From contig SCTA01000013.1 in the NCBI GenBank assembly GCA_004322275.1, positions 50,444 through 114,443 of the forward strand: a stretch of DNA of 64,000 nucleotides, given 5' to 3'. Positions within the stretch are counted from its first letter, which is position 1. Every line of letters starts with the position of its first letter. Shown one piece after another: positions 36,731 through 44,298 of this stretch. Source of the DNA: a bacterium (GTDB taxonomy: Bacteria > Desulfobacterota > Deferrisomatia > Deferrisomatales > BM512). A program made the position numbers and the translations under genes. Under the pieces are notes generated by a model that worked only from the letters and a program-made list of their open reading frames with translations, did no database searches and had not been told where the DNA came from.

Positions 36731-37093
36731 TCAGGCGGCTACCCAGAGGGCGGCTCGAATCCCCGCCACTCCGAAACCGAAGGAGAGGAGGAAGGCCACA
36801 ACTCCGGCGAAATCCGCGACGGCGGGCCTTGCCCGCCTCGGCTTTGCGGCGGCTGAAAAACCGAGCAGAAGAAGGGCGTAGGCTACGGCTGTCAGAAGAA
36901 GCAGCCAGGCGGAGTCCCCGATGATGCGCATCGGATCGAGTCCGAACCCGCCGGCCCACAGGTGGGCGCTAAAGACGAACCCCGCCATCACCCCGGTGAC
37001 GCAGAGAAGAAATTTCAGGAAACTGCAAAGAACCGAACCTTTTTCCGTTTTGGCGACTCTCTTTTTTCTCTGATAGACGATTACGACTTTCAT
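36731..37093 (-). CDS. small membrane protein, unknown
   Basis: The 120-residue product has a basic N terminus (YQRKKRVAKTEKG) and three hydrophobic segments at about 27-47, 58-80 and 92-115, with no recognisable domain. It lies 17 bp after lexA on the same strand, so it may belong to the SOS regulon if the two are cotranscribed. The alternative, that it is a chance open frame, is less likely given its position and hydrophobic pattern. Confidence 0.55.
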   Translation of the reverse strand: MKVVIVYQRKKRVAKTEKGSVLCSFLKFLLCVTGVMAGFVFSAHLWAGGFGLDPMRIIGDSAWLLLLTAVAYALLLLGFSAAAKPRRARPAVADFAGVVAFLLSFGFGVAGIRAALWVAA

Positions 37094-37110
37094 GACTTAT
37101 CTCCTGGGCC

Positions 37111-37719
37111 TCAGCGGCAGTGCCTGATAACGCCTATGACGATTCCCTCTATCCTAAAGTCCCTCTCGGGGCCGACTTCGATGGTGGGTACGAAGGGGTT
37201 AGCGGAGCGAAGCTCAATCTTCTGGCCCAGCTTGTAGTAATGTTTGACCGTCGCCTCGCCGTCCACGAGAGCGACGACCGTCTTACCATTTGCCGCGTCG
37301 CTCTTTCGGGCGACGACGACGAGATCGCCGTCCATTATCCCGTCGCCTACCATCGAGTCGCCCTTTACCCGGAGGACGAAATTCTCTCCCGCTCCGATCA
37401 TCGTAGGCGGAACCTCGACCGAGTCGGGATTAGATATGGCTTCGATGGGCCTTCCGGCCGCGACGAAACCGAGCAGCGGCAATTCCAGCGCCGCCTGCTC
37501 GAACCCCACCGGCTCGATCGCCCTCTTCGCGTTCCAGGGGCGCTTTAAAAGCCCCTGCCGTTCGAGCCTCACGAGGTAATTCTGTACGGTGCCGAGCGAC
37601 TTGAAGCCGAACCTGTCGGCGATCTCCCGCTGCGAGGGAGCGTAGCCGCGCCTCGCCATGAACTCACCGATGTAGTCGAGGAGGTTTTTCTGTTTCGGGG
37701 TTATCCGTTTCGTTTCCAT
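37111..37719 (-). CDS. lexA: LexA SOS repressor
   Basis: The 202-residue repressor has an N-terminal winged HTH (RGYAPSQREIADRFGFKSLGTVQNYLVRL), the self-cleavage bond Ala88-Gly89 in GFVAAGRPIE, and the catalytic pair Ser122 (VKGDSMVGDGI) and Lys159 (EATVKHYYK). It represses DNA-damage genes until RecA triggers cleavage. The predicted -10 ends only six bases before the ATG, so the transcript is probably leaderless, and the promoter spacer carries a tandem 11-bp repeat that is a good operator candidate for autoregulation. Confidence 0.95.
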   Translation of the reverse strand: METKRITPKQKNLLDYIGEFMARRGYAPSQREIADRFGFKSLGTVQNYLVRLERQGLLKRPWNAKRAIEPVGFEQAALELPLLGFVAAGRPIEAISNPDSVEVPPTMIGAGENFVLRVKGDSMVGDGIMDGDLVVVARKSDAANGKTVVALVDGEATVKHYYKLGQKIELRSANPFVPTIEVGPERDFRIEGIVIGVIRHCR

Positions 37720-37725
37720 GCCTGG

Positions 37726-37754
37726 ACTATATGCGTAAGTTATGCGTAAGTCAA
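37726..37754 (-). promoter_or_regulatory. lexA promoter with tandem 11-bp repeats (candidate LexA operator)
   Basis: Read on the - strand, TTGACT (37749-37754) and TATAGT (37726-37731) are 17 bp apart. Two head-to-tail copies of ACTTACGCATA (37730-37740 and 37741-37751) fill the space between them. Transcription would start about at the A of the ATG at 37719. A repressor sitting on the repeats would block polymerase. Confidence 0.7.
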
Positions 37755-37759
37755 CGACA

Positions 37760-37792
37760 AAAAAATGCCGCTCCGGTTTTTTTACCGGAACG
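37760..37792 (-). terminator. terminator after the AI-2E-type permease gene
   Basis: On the - strand, GTTCCGGT...ACCGGAGC forms an 8-bp stem (one G-T pair) followed by GGCATTTTTTTG. It separates the permease gene from the lexA promoter. Confidence 0.65.
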
Positions 37793-37802
37793 ACACATAG
37801 AT

Positions 37803-37823
37803 TTCGCCGAAAGAGAAAGCCGG
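37803..37823. repeat. single 21-bp terminal-repeat relic of the 123-bp element
   Basis: TTCGCCGAAAGAG followed by AAAGCCGG matches the right end of the element at 58234-58356 (20 of 21 bases). No partner end is found nearby, so this may be a decayed or single-ended copy just after the AI-2E-type gene. Confidence 0.55.
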
Positions 37824-37827
37824 GGTC

Positions 37828-38922
37828 TTACGGAATCGTGTGAGGCACCGTCGGGAACTCTTCCTTGTACAGATGAAGGATAGCGGCGGTGAAGCTGAGG
37901 ATGAGGGGGCCGTAAAGGATTCCCGGCAGGCCGAAGTACTCTAAGCCGCCTATCACCGCGAGGAAGACGTAGAAGGGCGAGAGCCCGCCGCCTCCGCGAA
38001 TCAGGTAGGGTCTTATGAAATTGTCTATCGAGCCGACGAGAAGGACGCTCCAGGCCAGCAAAAAGATCGCGCTTCCGGTGCTGCCCGCGATAAAGAGGTA
38101 GAGGACCGCCGGTATCCAGACGAGGGCCGTACCCACGAAGGGTATAAGGGATACCACACCCATTATCGCCCCCCAGAAGAGGCCGGGTATGCCCACCAGG
38201 GAAAGACCTATCCCTCCCACGATTCCCTGAACCACCGCGGTGAGAAAGCTCCCCACGAAGACCGATCTGGACATATCCCGGATACGAAGGATTATCCTGT
38301 CGTCCTGAGTCTCCTCAAGGGGCGTGAGAGACTTTATCGACCTTATTATCTCCTTCCCGTCGCGCACGAAATAAAACATCACGAAGAGGAGGATGAAAAA
38401 CTGGACTGTGGCGCTTACGATATTGGCGGCCATGTCCGCCCCGCGGCTGAGAAGCGCCTCGCCCCCCTTCCTGCTCAAGGCAAGAAGCTGCTCGTTTACG
38501 TCGAGATCGGCGGTAAAGGGCAGCCTCTCTTTGGCGAGTTCGATTAATCCCGCCAGCCTCGGATGGTGGAGCCACACCTCCAGCCCGCCGGACTGGAGCC
38601 ATTCCTGAACGCGGGCGAGCGAACTCACCCCCTCGGCCACCAGCACCCCCAGAAGGAGGATGAGCGGCCCGAGTATCGCAAGGGCCGCCGAAAAGACGAC
38701 GAAAAACGCCGCTATATTCCGCCTTCCGTTGAACCTCCGCTCAAAAAACGCCATCAGCGGCGAACAGAGAGAGGCCAGAACGGCGGCGAAGATAATCGGA
38801 TGGAGGAGTGAGCGGAGAATAAGGAAGGCCAGGTAAAGGGACGCCGCGAGAATCAGATGGATATAGAGGTGAAGCTCCCTTTGCGGCTCTTTCTCCTCTT
38901 CGTTACAGCAATTTTGCTCCAT
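37828..38922 (-). CDS. AI-2E family membrane permease
   Basis: The 364-residue protein of the AI-2E/UPF0118 family has about eight hydrophobic helices (first ones HLILAASLYLAFLILRSLLHPIIF, split here, and IAAFFVVFSAALAILGPLILLL) and the family blocks GIPGLFWGAIMGVVSLIPFVG and FGLPGILYGPLIL. Members export various small molecules or ions; the substrate here is unknown. It precedes a terminator and lexA on the same strand. Confidence 0.88.
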   Translation of the reverse strand: MEQNCCNEEEKEPQRELHLYIHLILAASLYLAFLILRSLLHPIIFAAVLASLCSPLMAFFERRFNGRRNIAAFFVVFSAALAILGPLILLLGVLVAEGVSSLARVQEWLQSGGLEVWLHHPRLAGLIELAKERLPFTADLDVNEQLLALSRKGGEALLSRGADMAANIVSATVQFFILLFVMFYFVRDGKEIIRSIKSLTPLEETQDDRIILRIRDMSRSVFVGSFLTAVVQGIVGGIGLSLVGIPGLFWGAIMGVVSLIPFVGTALVWIPAVLYLFIAGSTGSAIFLLAWSVLLVGSIDNFIRPYLIRGGGGLSPFYVFLAVIGGLEYFGLPGILYGPLILSFTAAILHLYKEEFPTVPHTIP

Positions 38923-39019
38923 CTGGGCTCCGGGTCTTAGGGTTTAGGACTTTACGCGGGTCTGTAAAAGCCTACACCAGCAAGCGGGGGCGCGCCACCC
39001 TGCGTACTATCTTCCCGCG

Positions 39020-40534
39020 TCACCTGTTTTGTTTCCCGGTCTTTACCACGGTAATGTTCTGTATCAGGTCAGAAATCTCCCTGCTTTGGGGGTTGGCTTT
39101 AAGTTCCTGCCGGAGAAACTCCAGAGCCTCGTCGTATCTGCCCAGTTTGTAAAGCGCGATGGCTTTGTTTCTTTTGTAGTTGGGATAGTAAAAGGAATCC
39201 AGTTTCTCCAGCCGGTCCACATACGCCAGAAACTTTGCCGGATTGTTCTCGTCCATGCTGGCGTCGGCCAGATGGCCTAACGCCACCGCGTTTTTGCCCC
39301 CGTAGATTTCGTCTATGCGGCCGAAATAGGTAAGGGAATTTTTCCAGTAGCCGGTGAAGGTTCCGCTGAGGATGGCCAGAACCGTTACGGCGGCGACTCC
39401 GGGGGGGATCAGCCCCTTCTCGCCGAAACCCGTTCTTCCGGCGAGACGCGCGGTTCCCCACACAAGGGCGATAGCGACGCCGAGGTGGGGCAAGAACGTG
39501 TACCGGTCGGCAAAGGACTGCATCCCCGTCGGCACTATTCCACTGTTTGGAAAGAGAATCAAAAGAAACCAGAACCAGCCGAAGGTTATTTCAGGAACTT
39601 TCCGTCGCAGCCTGTAAGCCGCGACGCTTGCAACAACCAGCGCCGCCAGTGAAATTATTACCGCAATCAGACCCGGGGCCGATGCCGGGGTGTCGTAGGA
39701 GAGCATCAGATCGCCGGGAAAGAAGGTTCTTACGAGGTACTTCCAGTACGAGGCCGCCGCATTGGAAAATCCGTAAAAAAAGTTTCTTTCATATCCGGCC
39801 TTCGCATCGCTGTCCGCATGAGCGTAGAGGGTGTTTGCGACGAAAATGAAAGAGAGGGCGAACAGCGGGGCCTTCTCCAGCAGAAGGCTTTTAAGCCCTC
39901 GCAACTTCTCAGCGCGGTTTTCGCCTCCCTGCGGGAAGCGGCCAAGCGGCCAGAAGTCAAAAAGGAGGAGCGCTACGGGAAGAACGACCAGAATCGGCTT
40001 CGCCAAAACCCCCAATATTCCGCACAAAAGCAGCGCCCCGTACCAGCCGGGCTTTCTTGTGCGCGTATAGAGAAGGTAAGACCAGAGAGAGAGGATAAAA
40101 AACAGTCCGGAGAGAACATCCTTTCGCTCGGAAATCCACGCGACCGATTCTACCCGCATCGGGTGCATCGCCCAGAGCGCCACGGCGAAAAAGCTCTTCC
40201 AGACCGAGCCCGTGGCCGAACGGAAGAAGAGAAAGAGCAAAACCGCGCTGAACAGATAGAGAAGGACGTTGGTCCGGTGAAAGCCTCCGGGGTCCATGCC
40301 GGATATCTCCACGTCCGCCATGTACGAAATCCAGGCAAGAGAAATAGTTGTTGAGGAAAACGCCGCCTTCACGCTGTCAAGCGTAAGTCCGCCTGTTACC
40401 AGGGGATTTTTGGACACGTTCATGGGATCGTCCAGAGAGATGAAGCCAAAGCCGCTTGTGCGCCAGTAAACCGCCAGCACCAGAGCCGCCAGCAGGGCCG
40501 CGAAGATCGCCGCCGGATACTTTTTAAAGGTCAT
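39020..40534 (-). CDS. TMTC/PMT-like membrane glycosyltransferase, paralogue 1
   Basis: The 504-residue polytopic protein has about ten hydrophobic segments. The first outer loop carries FISLDDPMNV, with an Asp pair where GT-C transferases have their catalytic acid, and the loop HPMRVESVAWISERKDVLSG is the clear family block, also seen in eukaryotic TMTC O-mannosyltransferases. The C-terminal 110 residues look like TPR helices (KAIALYKLGRYDEALEFLRQEL). It ends without the conserved C-terminal block that the other three paralogues share. It lies 14 bp after paralogue 2. Confidence 0.75.
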   Translation of the reverse strand: MTFKKYPAAIFAALLAALVLAVYWRTSGFGFISLDDPMNVSKNPLVTGGLTLDSVKAAFSSTTISLAWISYMADVEISGMDPGGFHRTNVLLYLFSAVLLFLFFRSATGSVWKSFFAVALWAMHPMRVESVAWISERKDVLSGLFFILSLWSYLLYTRTRKPGWYGALLLCGILGVLAKPILVVLPVALLLFDFWPLGRFPQGGENRAEKLRGLKSLLLEKAPLFALSFIFVANTLYAHADSDAKAGYERNFFYGFSNAAASYWKYLVRTFFPGDLMLSYDTPASAPGLIAVIISLAALVVASVAAYRLRRKVPEITFGWFWFLLILFPNSGIVPTGMQSFADRYTFLPHLGVAIALVWGTARLAGRTGFGEKGLIPPGVAAVTVLAILSGTFTGYWKNSLTYFGRIDEIYGGKNAVALGHLADASMDENNPAKFLAYVDRLEKLDSFYYPNYKRNKAIALYKLGRYDEALEFLRQELKANPQSREISDLIQNITVVKTGKQNR

Positions 40535-40548
40535 GGTTCATCCGCAAG

Positions 40549-42180
40549 CTATCTTTTCGCAAGAGCTTTCGCCTTTTCCTCGCCCCCGAGGTAATTAACC
40601 GCCTCCCACGCCTCCTTGTCCCCCGGCCATTGGCGGATGTTCTCCAGCCCCTGCCGGGCCGCGCCTGGAAGGTCTCCCGCTACTATGAGCACGTTTGCCA
40701 GCCGGATGCAAAACTGCCTGTCGCCCGGCGAGGCCCGAAGCTCCATCCTGTAGAGGTCGGCGGCTTCCCGGAACCTTCCCAGCTTCGCCGCCGCCATCCC
40801 CTTGTCGCCGTTGCCGCGCGGAGTATAGGGATCGAGGCGCAGGGCATAACTGTAGTTGTCGTAAGCCTCCTGATATTTCCCTGCCCGCATGAAGGCCCCG
40901 CCGAGAACGCTTTTGGCCAGCGCGCTTCGCCCGCCGGTAACCCTGTCGATGTAGCCGAAAAGAGTGAAATCGTCCCTCCAGACTCCGGTCTGTCTGTAGG
41001 AGAGAACCGGCAGGACCGTCAGCAAAACCGCGCAAAGGGCGACGAGAGGCCGGATATCCGCAAAGAAGCGCGAGTACAGCCGCTCCGCTCCCCACACCGC
41101 CCCCACGGTCAGGCCGACGTGAGGAAGATAGGTGAAGCGGTCGGAGAAGGTGTTCATCCCCGCCTGCACGATGCCGCTGTTGGGAAAAAGGATTAAAAGG
41201 TACCAGAACCAGCCGAAAGCCAGCTCCGGGCAACTCTTTCGGAATCTGAAAGCCAGAAAGGAGACGAGGACGAGGCCGCCGAGGCAAAGGGCCGTCGCCG
41301 CGTAGCCGAAATGGGTGACGTACTCCTGCCCCCGCACGAAAAGCCCGGCGGGCCAGACGGTCTCGTAGAGGTAGGCGGAGTAAGCCTTTACCGCAGTTGC
41401 TAAATTCTCGTAAAGCCCGCTCCGGCCCGCGTCAACGTTAAAGGCTCCTTCTATCGCCTGCGCCCGCACGGTCACGATCACGAAAACGACCGAAAGCGCG
41501 AAAAGGTGGGCTTTTTCGAGGAGCAGCCGCCCGCAGCCCTTGGGGTTCGCCTTAAAGCCTCCCTCCGGGAAGCGCCCGAGGGGCCAGAAATCCAGAAGGA
41601 GCATCGCGACCGGCAGCACCATCACCACCGGCTTCGCCATAAGGCCGAGCAGGGCGCAGAGCGCAATCGCCGCCAGCCAGAGTTTCTTTTCCGTCTTTAC
41701 GTACCGGAAATGCCCGAGAAGCGCGAGGAGGAAGAAAAACCCCGCCAGCACGTCCTTTCGCTCCGTCACCCACGCCACCGATTCCACGCGCAGGGGGTGA
41801 AGCGCCCAGAGAGCCGCCGCGAAGAAGCTTTTCCAGCCCGAGCCGGTGGCGAAGCGAAAGAGGAGGAAAACGAGGCTTGCGTTCAGGGAGTGAAGGATGA
41901 CGTTGGTGCGGTGAAAAGCCGCCGGGCTCATGCCGGAGACGCTTACGTCCGCCATGTAGGAGAGCCACGTCACCGGAATCCAGTACTTCTGCGAGAATTG
42001 GGTAAACGCCGCCTTGATCCCCGTCCACGTAAGGCCGCCGCTGACGATGGGATTGTAGACGGTGTATTCGAGGTCGTCCAGATCGACAAGCTCAAACCCC
42101 GTCGATTGCCAATAGACCGCCGCCGCCAGCGCCGCCAGCAGGACCGCGAATATCGCCGTCGAATATTTTTTATCAGTCAT
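40549..42180 (-). CDS. TMTC/PMT-like membrane glycosyltransferase, paralogue 2
   Basis: A 543-residue relative of paralogue 1: FELVDLDDLEYTVYNPIVSGG at the first loop, HPLRVESVAWVTERKDVLAG, then ten or so helices. The TPR-like tail (AAAKLGRFREAADLYRMEL) ends in IRQWPGDKEAWEAVNYLGG. I use the ATG at 42180 because it aligns with MTFKKYP in the others; the frame opens 11 codons earlier. It is divergent from the 15-residue-repeat protein gene, with a 502-bp regulatory gap between, and heads an operon with paralogue 1. Confidence 0.75.
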   Translation of the reverse strand: MTDKKYSTAIFAVLLAALAAAVYWQSTGFELVDLDDLEYTVYNPIVSGGLTWTGIKAAFTQFSQKYWIPVTWLSYMADVSVSGMSPAAFHRTNVILHSLNASLVFLLFRFATGSGWKSFFAAALWALHPLRVESVAWVTERKDVLAGFFFLLALLGHFRYVKTEKKLWLAAIALCALLGLMAKPVVMVLPVAMLLLDFWPLGRFPEGGFKANPKGCGRLLLEKAHLFALSVVFVIVTVRAQAIEGAFNVDAGRSGLYENLATAVKAYSAYLYETVWPAGLFVRGQEYVTHFGYAATALCLGGLVLVSFLAFRFRKSCPELAFGWFWYLLILFPNSGIVQAGMNTFSDRFTYLPHVGLTVGAVWGAERLYSRFFADIRPLVALCAVLLTVLPVLSYRQTGVWRDDFTLFGYIDRVTGGRSALAKSVLGGAFMRAGKYQEAYDNYSYALRLDPYTPRGNGDKGMAAAKLGRFREAADLYRMELRASPGDRQFCIRLANVLIVAGDLPGAARQGLENIRQWPGDKEAWEAVNYLGGEEKAKALAKR

Positions 42181-42682
42181 GGCATCCACGAAGGCGTAAC
42201 GCATCAATTCCAATCCGAACGGTGCCTTACGCCGCTTTCGCGGCTAACGGCGCCTTACGATCAAGAACCACCCCGAACAGTAAAACATTTGCAACCCAAC
42301 CTGCAATCTTTCCTTGGAGAAGGCTTCGCGGCGCGGACCGGGCCGCAGGCGCAATGGAGGGAAATGTCATTTTCCTGAAAATTTTTTATTTTTGTACATC
42401 TTGATTGTCCATTTCCGTATATCAATTCACAAAAGCACTCAGGTATGGAAATAATGCGTGAAAAGATGTACTAAGTAAAATGTCTTGTTTTTACAGGTTA
42501 ATTAATACCAAAACAGGTGCAGTTATTTCCAGTCAATATGTCATGTTCTTTTTTCTAGGGGGGGCAAACTCCACAAGCGCATATAAATACCGCACGGTAA
42601 CGGGTATATAAGGCCGGTTAAAGCCGGTCGTCGGAGCTTGACGATTCCCGTCAGGCTTTCACCTTGAACCGGAGAAAAAGAG
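42181..42682. other. 502-bp divergent intergenic region with stem-forming and AT-rich parts
   Basis: Nothing coding is seen. 42220-42257 is an imperfect palindrome (GGTGCCTTACGCCGC...GCGGCTAACGGCGCC) of a common REP type. 42370-42560 is AT-rich with two interleaved inverted repeats, GTACATCTT/AAGATGTAC (42394-42402, 42463-42471) and TGGAAATAA/TTATTTCCA (42446-42454, 42523-42531). The last 100 bp hold the leader of the repeat protein with GGAGAAAAAGAG before its ATG. Promoters for both divergent genes should be here. Confidence 0.6.
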
Positions 42683-44254
42683 ATGAAGTCAAAACTCGGA
42701 ATTCTCGCACTCGGCGTTTTTCTGGCCATTCAGGCGGGCACCGCAATGGCGGGCAACGTAGCGTCGGCAGACATAATCGACGGGCAGGTAATGACCGTTG
42801 ACCTCGCCGACAGCGCCGTCACAACCGCCAAACTCGGCGCGGATGCGATAACCACCGACAAGGTTCAGGACGGCGCAATCGGGGCCGCCGACCTCGCCAC
42901 CGGTTCGGTAACCGGCGACAAAATCGCCGACGGAAACGTCGGCACCGCGGACATCGCCGACGGCGTAGTCACCAACGCCAAAATTGGAACGGATGCGATA
43001 ACCACCGACAAGATTCAGGACGGCGCAATCGGGGCCTCCGACCTCGCCACCGGTTCGGTAACCGGCGACAAAATCGCCATTGGAGTTGTCACCGGCGTCA
43101 AGCTCGCCACGGACGTGGAAGCCAGATTCGCGGCGCTGGAAAGCGCTATCACGGCGCAACAGGCGGTGAACGCCCAACTTCAAGCGGACAACGCACAGCT
43201 TCAGGCGAATGTCGCACTGCTTGAAACGAGAGTTTCCAGCCTCGAAGCCATGTCGCCCGGCGCGCTTGAAGCAAGGCTGGCGGCCGTCGAAGCCAACCCG
43301 GCTCTCGACCTCGGCAGCTACGTCTCGGTTGATACCAACGCCATCGACGGCCTCGCCGGCCCCCACATCCTCTTCACCGGGGCAAACGTTCATGTGAGAA
43401 GCGGTTCCGGAGTCACCGAAGAAACGGTATTGACCGGCCTTGGAAACCTCATCGTTGGATATAACGAAAATCCTTATGGAGTCTACTCACGGCCTGGATC
43501 GCACAACCTCGTGGTTGGCAAGTGGCATGAATACACAAGTTGGGGTGGATTTTTGGCCGGTATCGGCAATGCCACTCATGCGCCGTACGCCACAGTGTCC
43601 GGAGGTTTATACAGCCAGGCCAACGGAGGAGCGTCCAGCATAAGCGGCGGCTCCTGGCATGTAGCCAATGGCTATGCGGCTAGCATCTCCGGAGGCTCGG
43701 GTAATTCAACCTATTTCGACTATGCTTCGGTTAGCGGCGGCACGGGGAATCAGGCTAGAGGCCAGTATTCATCGGTGAGTGGCGGAGTAAACAATACTGC
43801 CTTCGGCACTTATTCTTCGGTGAGCGGCGGAGTTATAAATCAAGCCATTGGAGATTTTTCATCGGTGAGTGGCGGTCGAGAAAACATCGCCTCAGGTATG
43901 GAATCATCAGTGAGTGGCGGTTTAATTAATGTCGCTTCCGGGCAATTCTCGTCAGTGAGCGGCGGATATTACAATACCGCCTCAAACTATCACTCGTCAG
44001 TGAGTGGCGGCGAACGAAACACCGCCTCAGGTTACAGTTCGTCGGTGAGCGGCGGTGTACTCAATACCTCCTCCGGATCAAGGTCATCGATAAGTGGCGG
44101 CTCTTATAACATCTCTAGCGGCGATGGCTCTTCCGTGAGCGGTGGTGAATATAATTCCTCTGACGGATATAGGTCATCGATTAGCGGCGGCGCATACCAT
44201 GCTGTCGGCGGCGAATACGACTGGGCCGCAGGCTTGCTCTTCCAGGATCAGTAA
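42683..44254 (+). CDS. secreted repeat protein: coiled coil plus fourteen 15-residue SSVSGG repeats (YadA-head-like)
   Basis: The 523-residue protein has a signal peptide (MKSKLGILALGVFLAIQAG, cleavage near AMA-GN). Residues 25-145 hold degenerate repeats with two near-identical blocks (TTDKVQDGAIGAADLATGSV and TTDKIQDGAIGASDLATGSV) offset by 50 residues. A coiled coil follows at about 145-205. A conserved block GSHNLVVGKWHEYTSWGGFL precedes fourteen exact 15-residue repeats (302-511), consensus [Y/F]SS[V/I]SGGxxNxASGx. They resemble the left-handed beta-roll of YadA heads. No YadA membrane anchor is seen at the C terminus. It may be a surface acceptor for the flanking glycosyltransferases. 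Confidence 0.8.
   Translation: MKSKLGILALGVFLAIQAGTAMAGNVASADIIDGQVMTVDLADSAVTTAKLGADAITTDKVQDGAIGAADLATGSVTGDKIADGNVGTADIADGVVTNAKIGTDAITTDKIQDGAIGASDLATGSVTGDKIAIGVVTGVKLATDVEARFAALESAITAQQAVNAQLQADNAQLQANVALLETRVSSLEAMSPGALEARLAAVEANPALDLGSYVSVDTNAIDGLAGPHILFTGANVHVRSGSGVTEETVLTGLGNLIVGYNENPYGVYSRPGSHNLVVGKWHEYTSWGGFLAGIGNATHAPYATVSGGLYSQANGGASSISGGSWHVANGYAASISGGSGNSTYFDYASVSGGTGNQARGQYSSVSGGVNNTAFGTYSSVSGGVINQAIGDFSSVSGGRENIASGMESSVSGGLINVASGQFSSVSGGYYNTASNYHSSVSGGERNTASGYSSSVSGGVLNTSSGSRSSISGGSYNISSGDGSSVSGGEYNSSDGYRSSISGGAYHAVGGEYDWAAGLLFQDQ
42841..43078 (+). repeat. 88-bp direct repeat, two copies, 150 bp apart
   Basis: 42841-42928 and 42991-43078 differ at only 2 of 88 bases. The near identity at nucleotide level, inside the N-terminal part of the repeat protein, points to a recent in-frame duplication of a 50-codon unit. 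Confidence 0.85.
43586..44215 (+). repeat. fourteen tandem 45-bp units encoding the SSVSGG repeats
   Basis: The units are in frame and exactly 45 bp, with codons for Ser-Val/Ile-Ser-Gly-Gly (tcggtgagcggcgga-like) nearly fixed and the 3' half of each unit variable. Unit count could change by recombination or slippage. Confidence 0.85.
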
Positions 44255-44261
44255 GCTTATC

Positions 44262-44291
44262 GCAGAGGAGCCGGGCAGCCGGCTCCTCTGC
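44262..44291. terminator. 13-bp perfect hairpin between convergent genes
   Basis: GCAGAGGAGCCGG and CCGGCTCCTCTGC pair around a GCAG loop, between the stop of the repeat protein and the stop of paralogue 3. There is no T-run on either side, so it may stabilise the 3' ends rather than end transcription alone. Confidence 0.55.
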
Positions 44292-44298
44292 TACTATA

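Noticed and set aside
36640..36790. tRNA-like 3' part (GGCGGCTCGAATCCCCGCC)
   Set aside because: The T-arm does not pair with a 7-base loop and no matching acceptor or anticodon arm is found upstream. The sequence straddles the 3' end of a plausible membrane-protein gene on the other strand.
42600..42660. c-di-GMP riboswitch in the leader of the repeat protein
   Set aside because: GC-rich stems are present, but the conserved GEMM bases and tetraloop/receptor pattern are not recognisable.
43586..44215. CRISPR array suggested by regular 45-bp spacing
   Set aside because: The units are in frame codons of one protein; there are no unique spacers, no leader and no cas genes.
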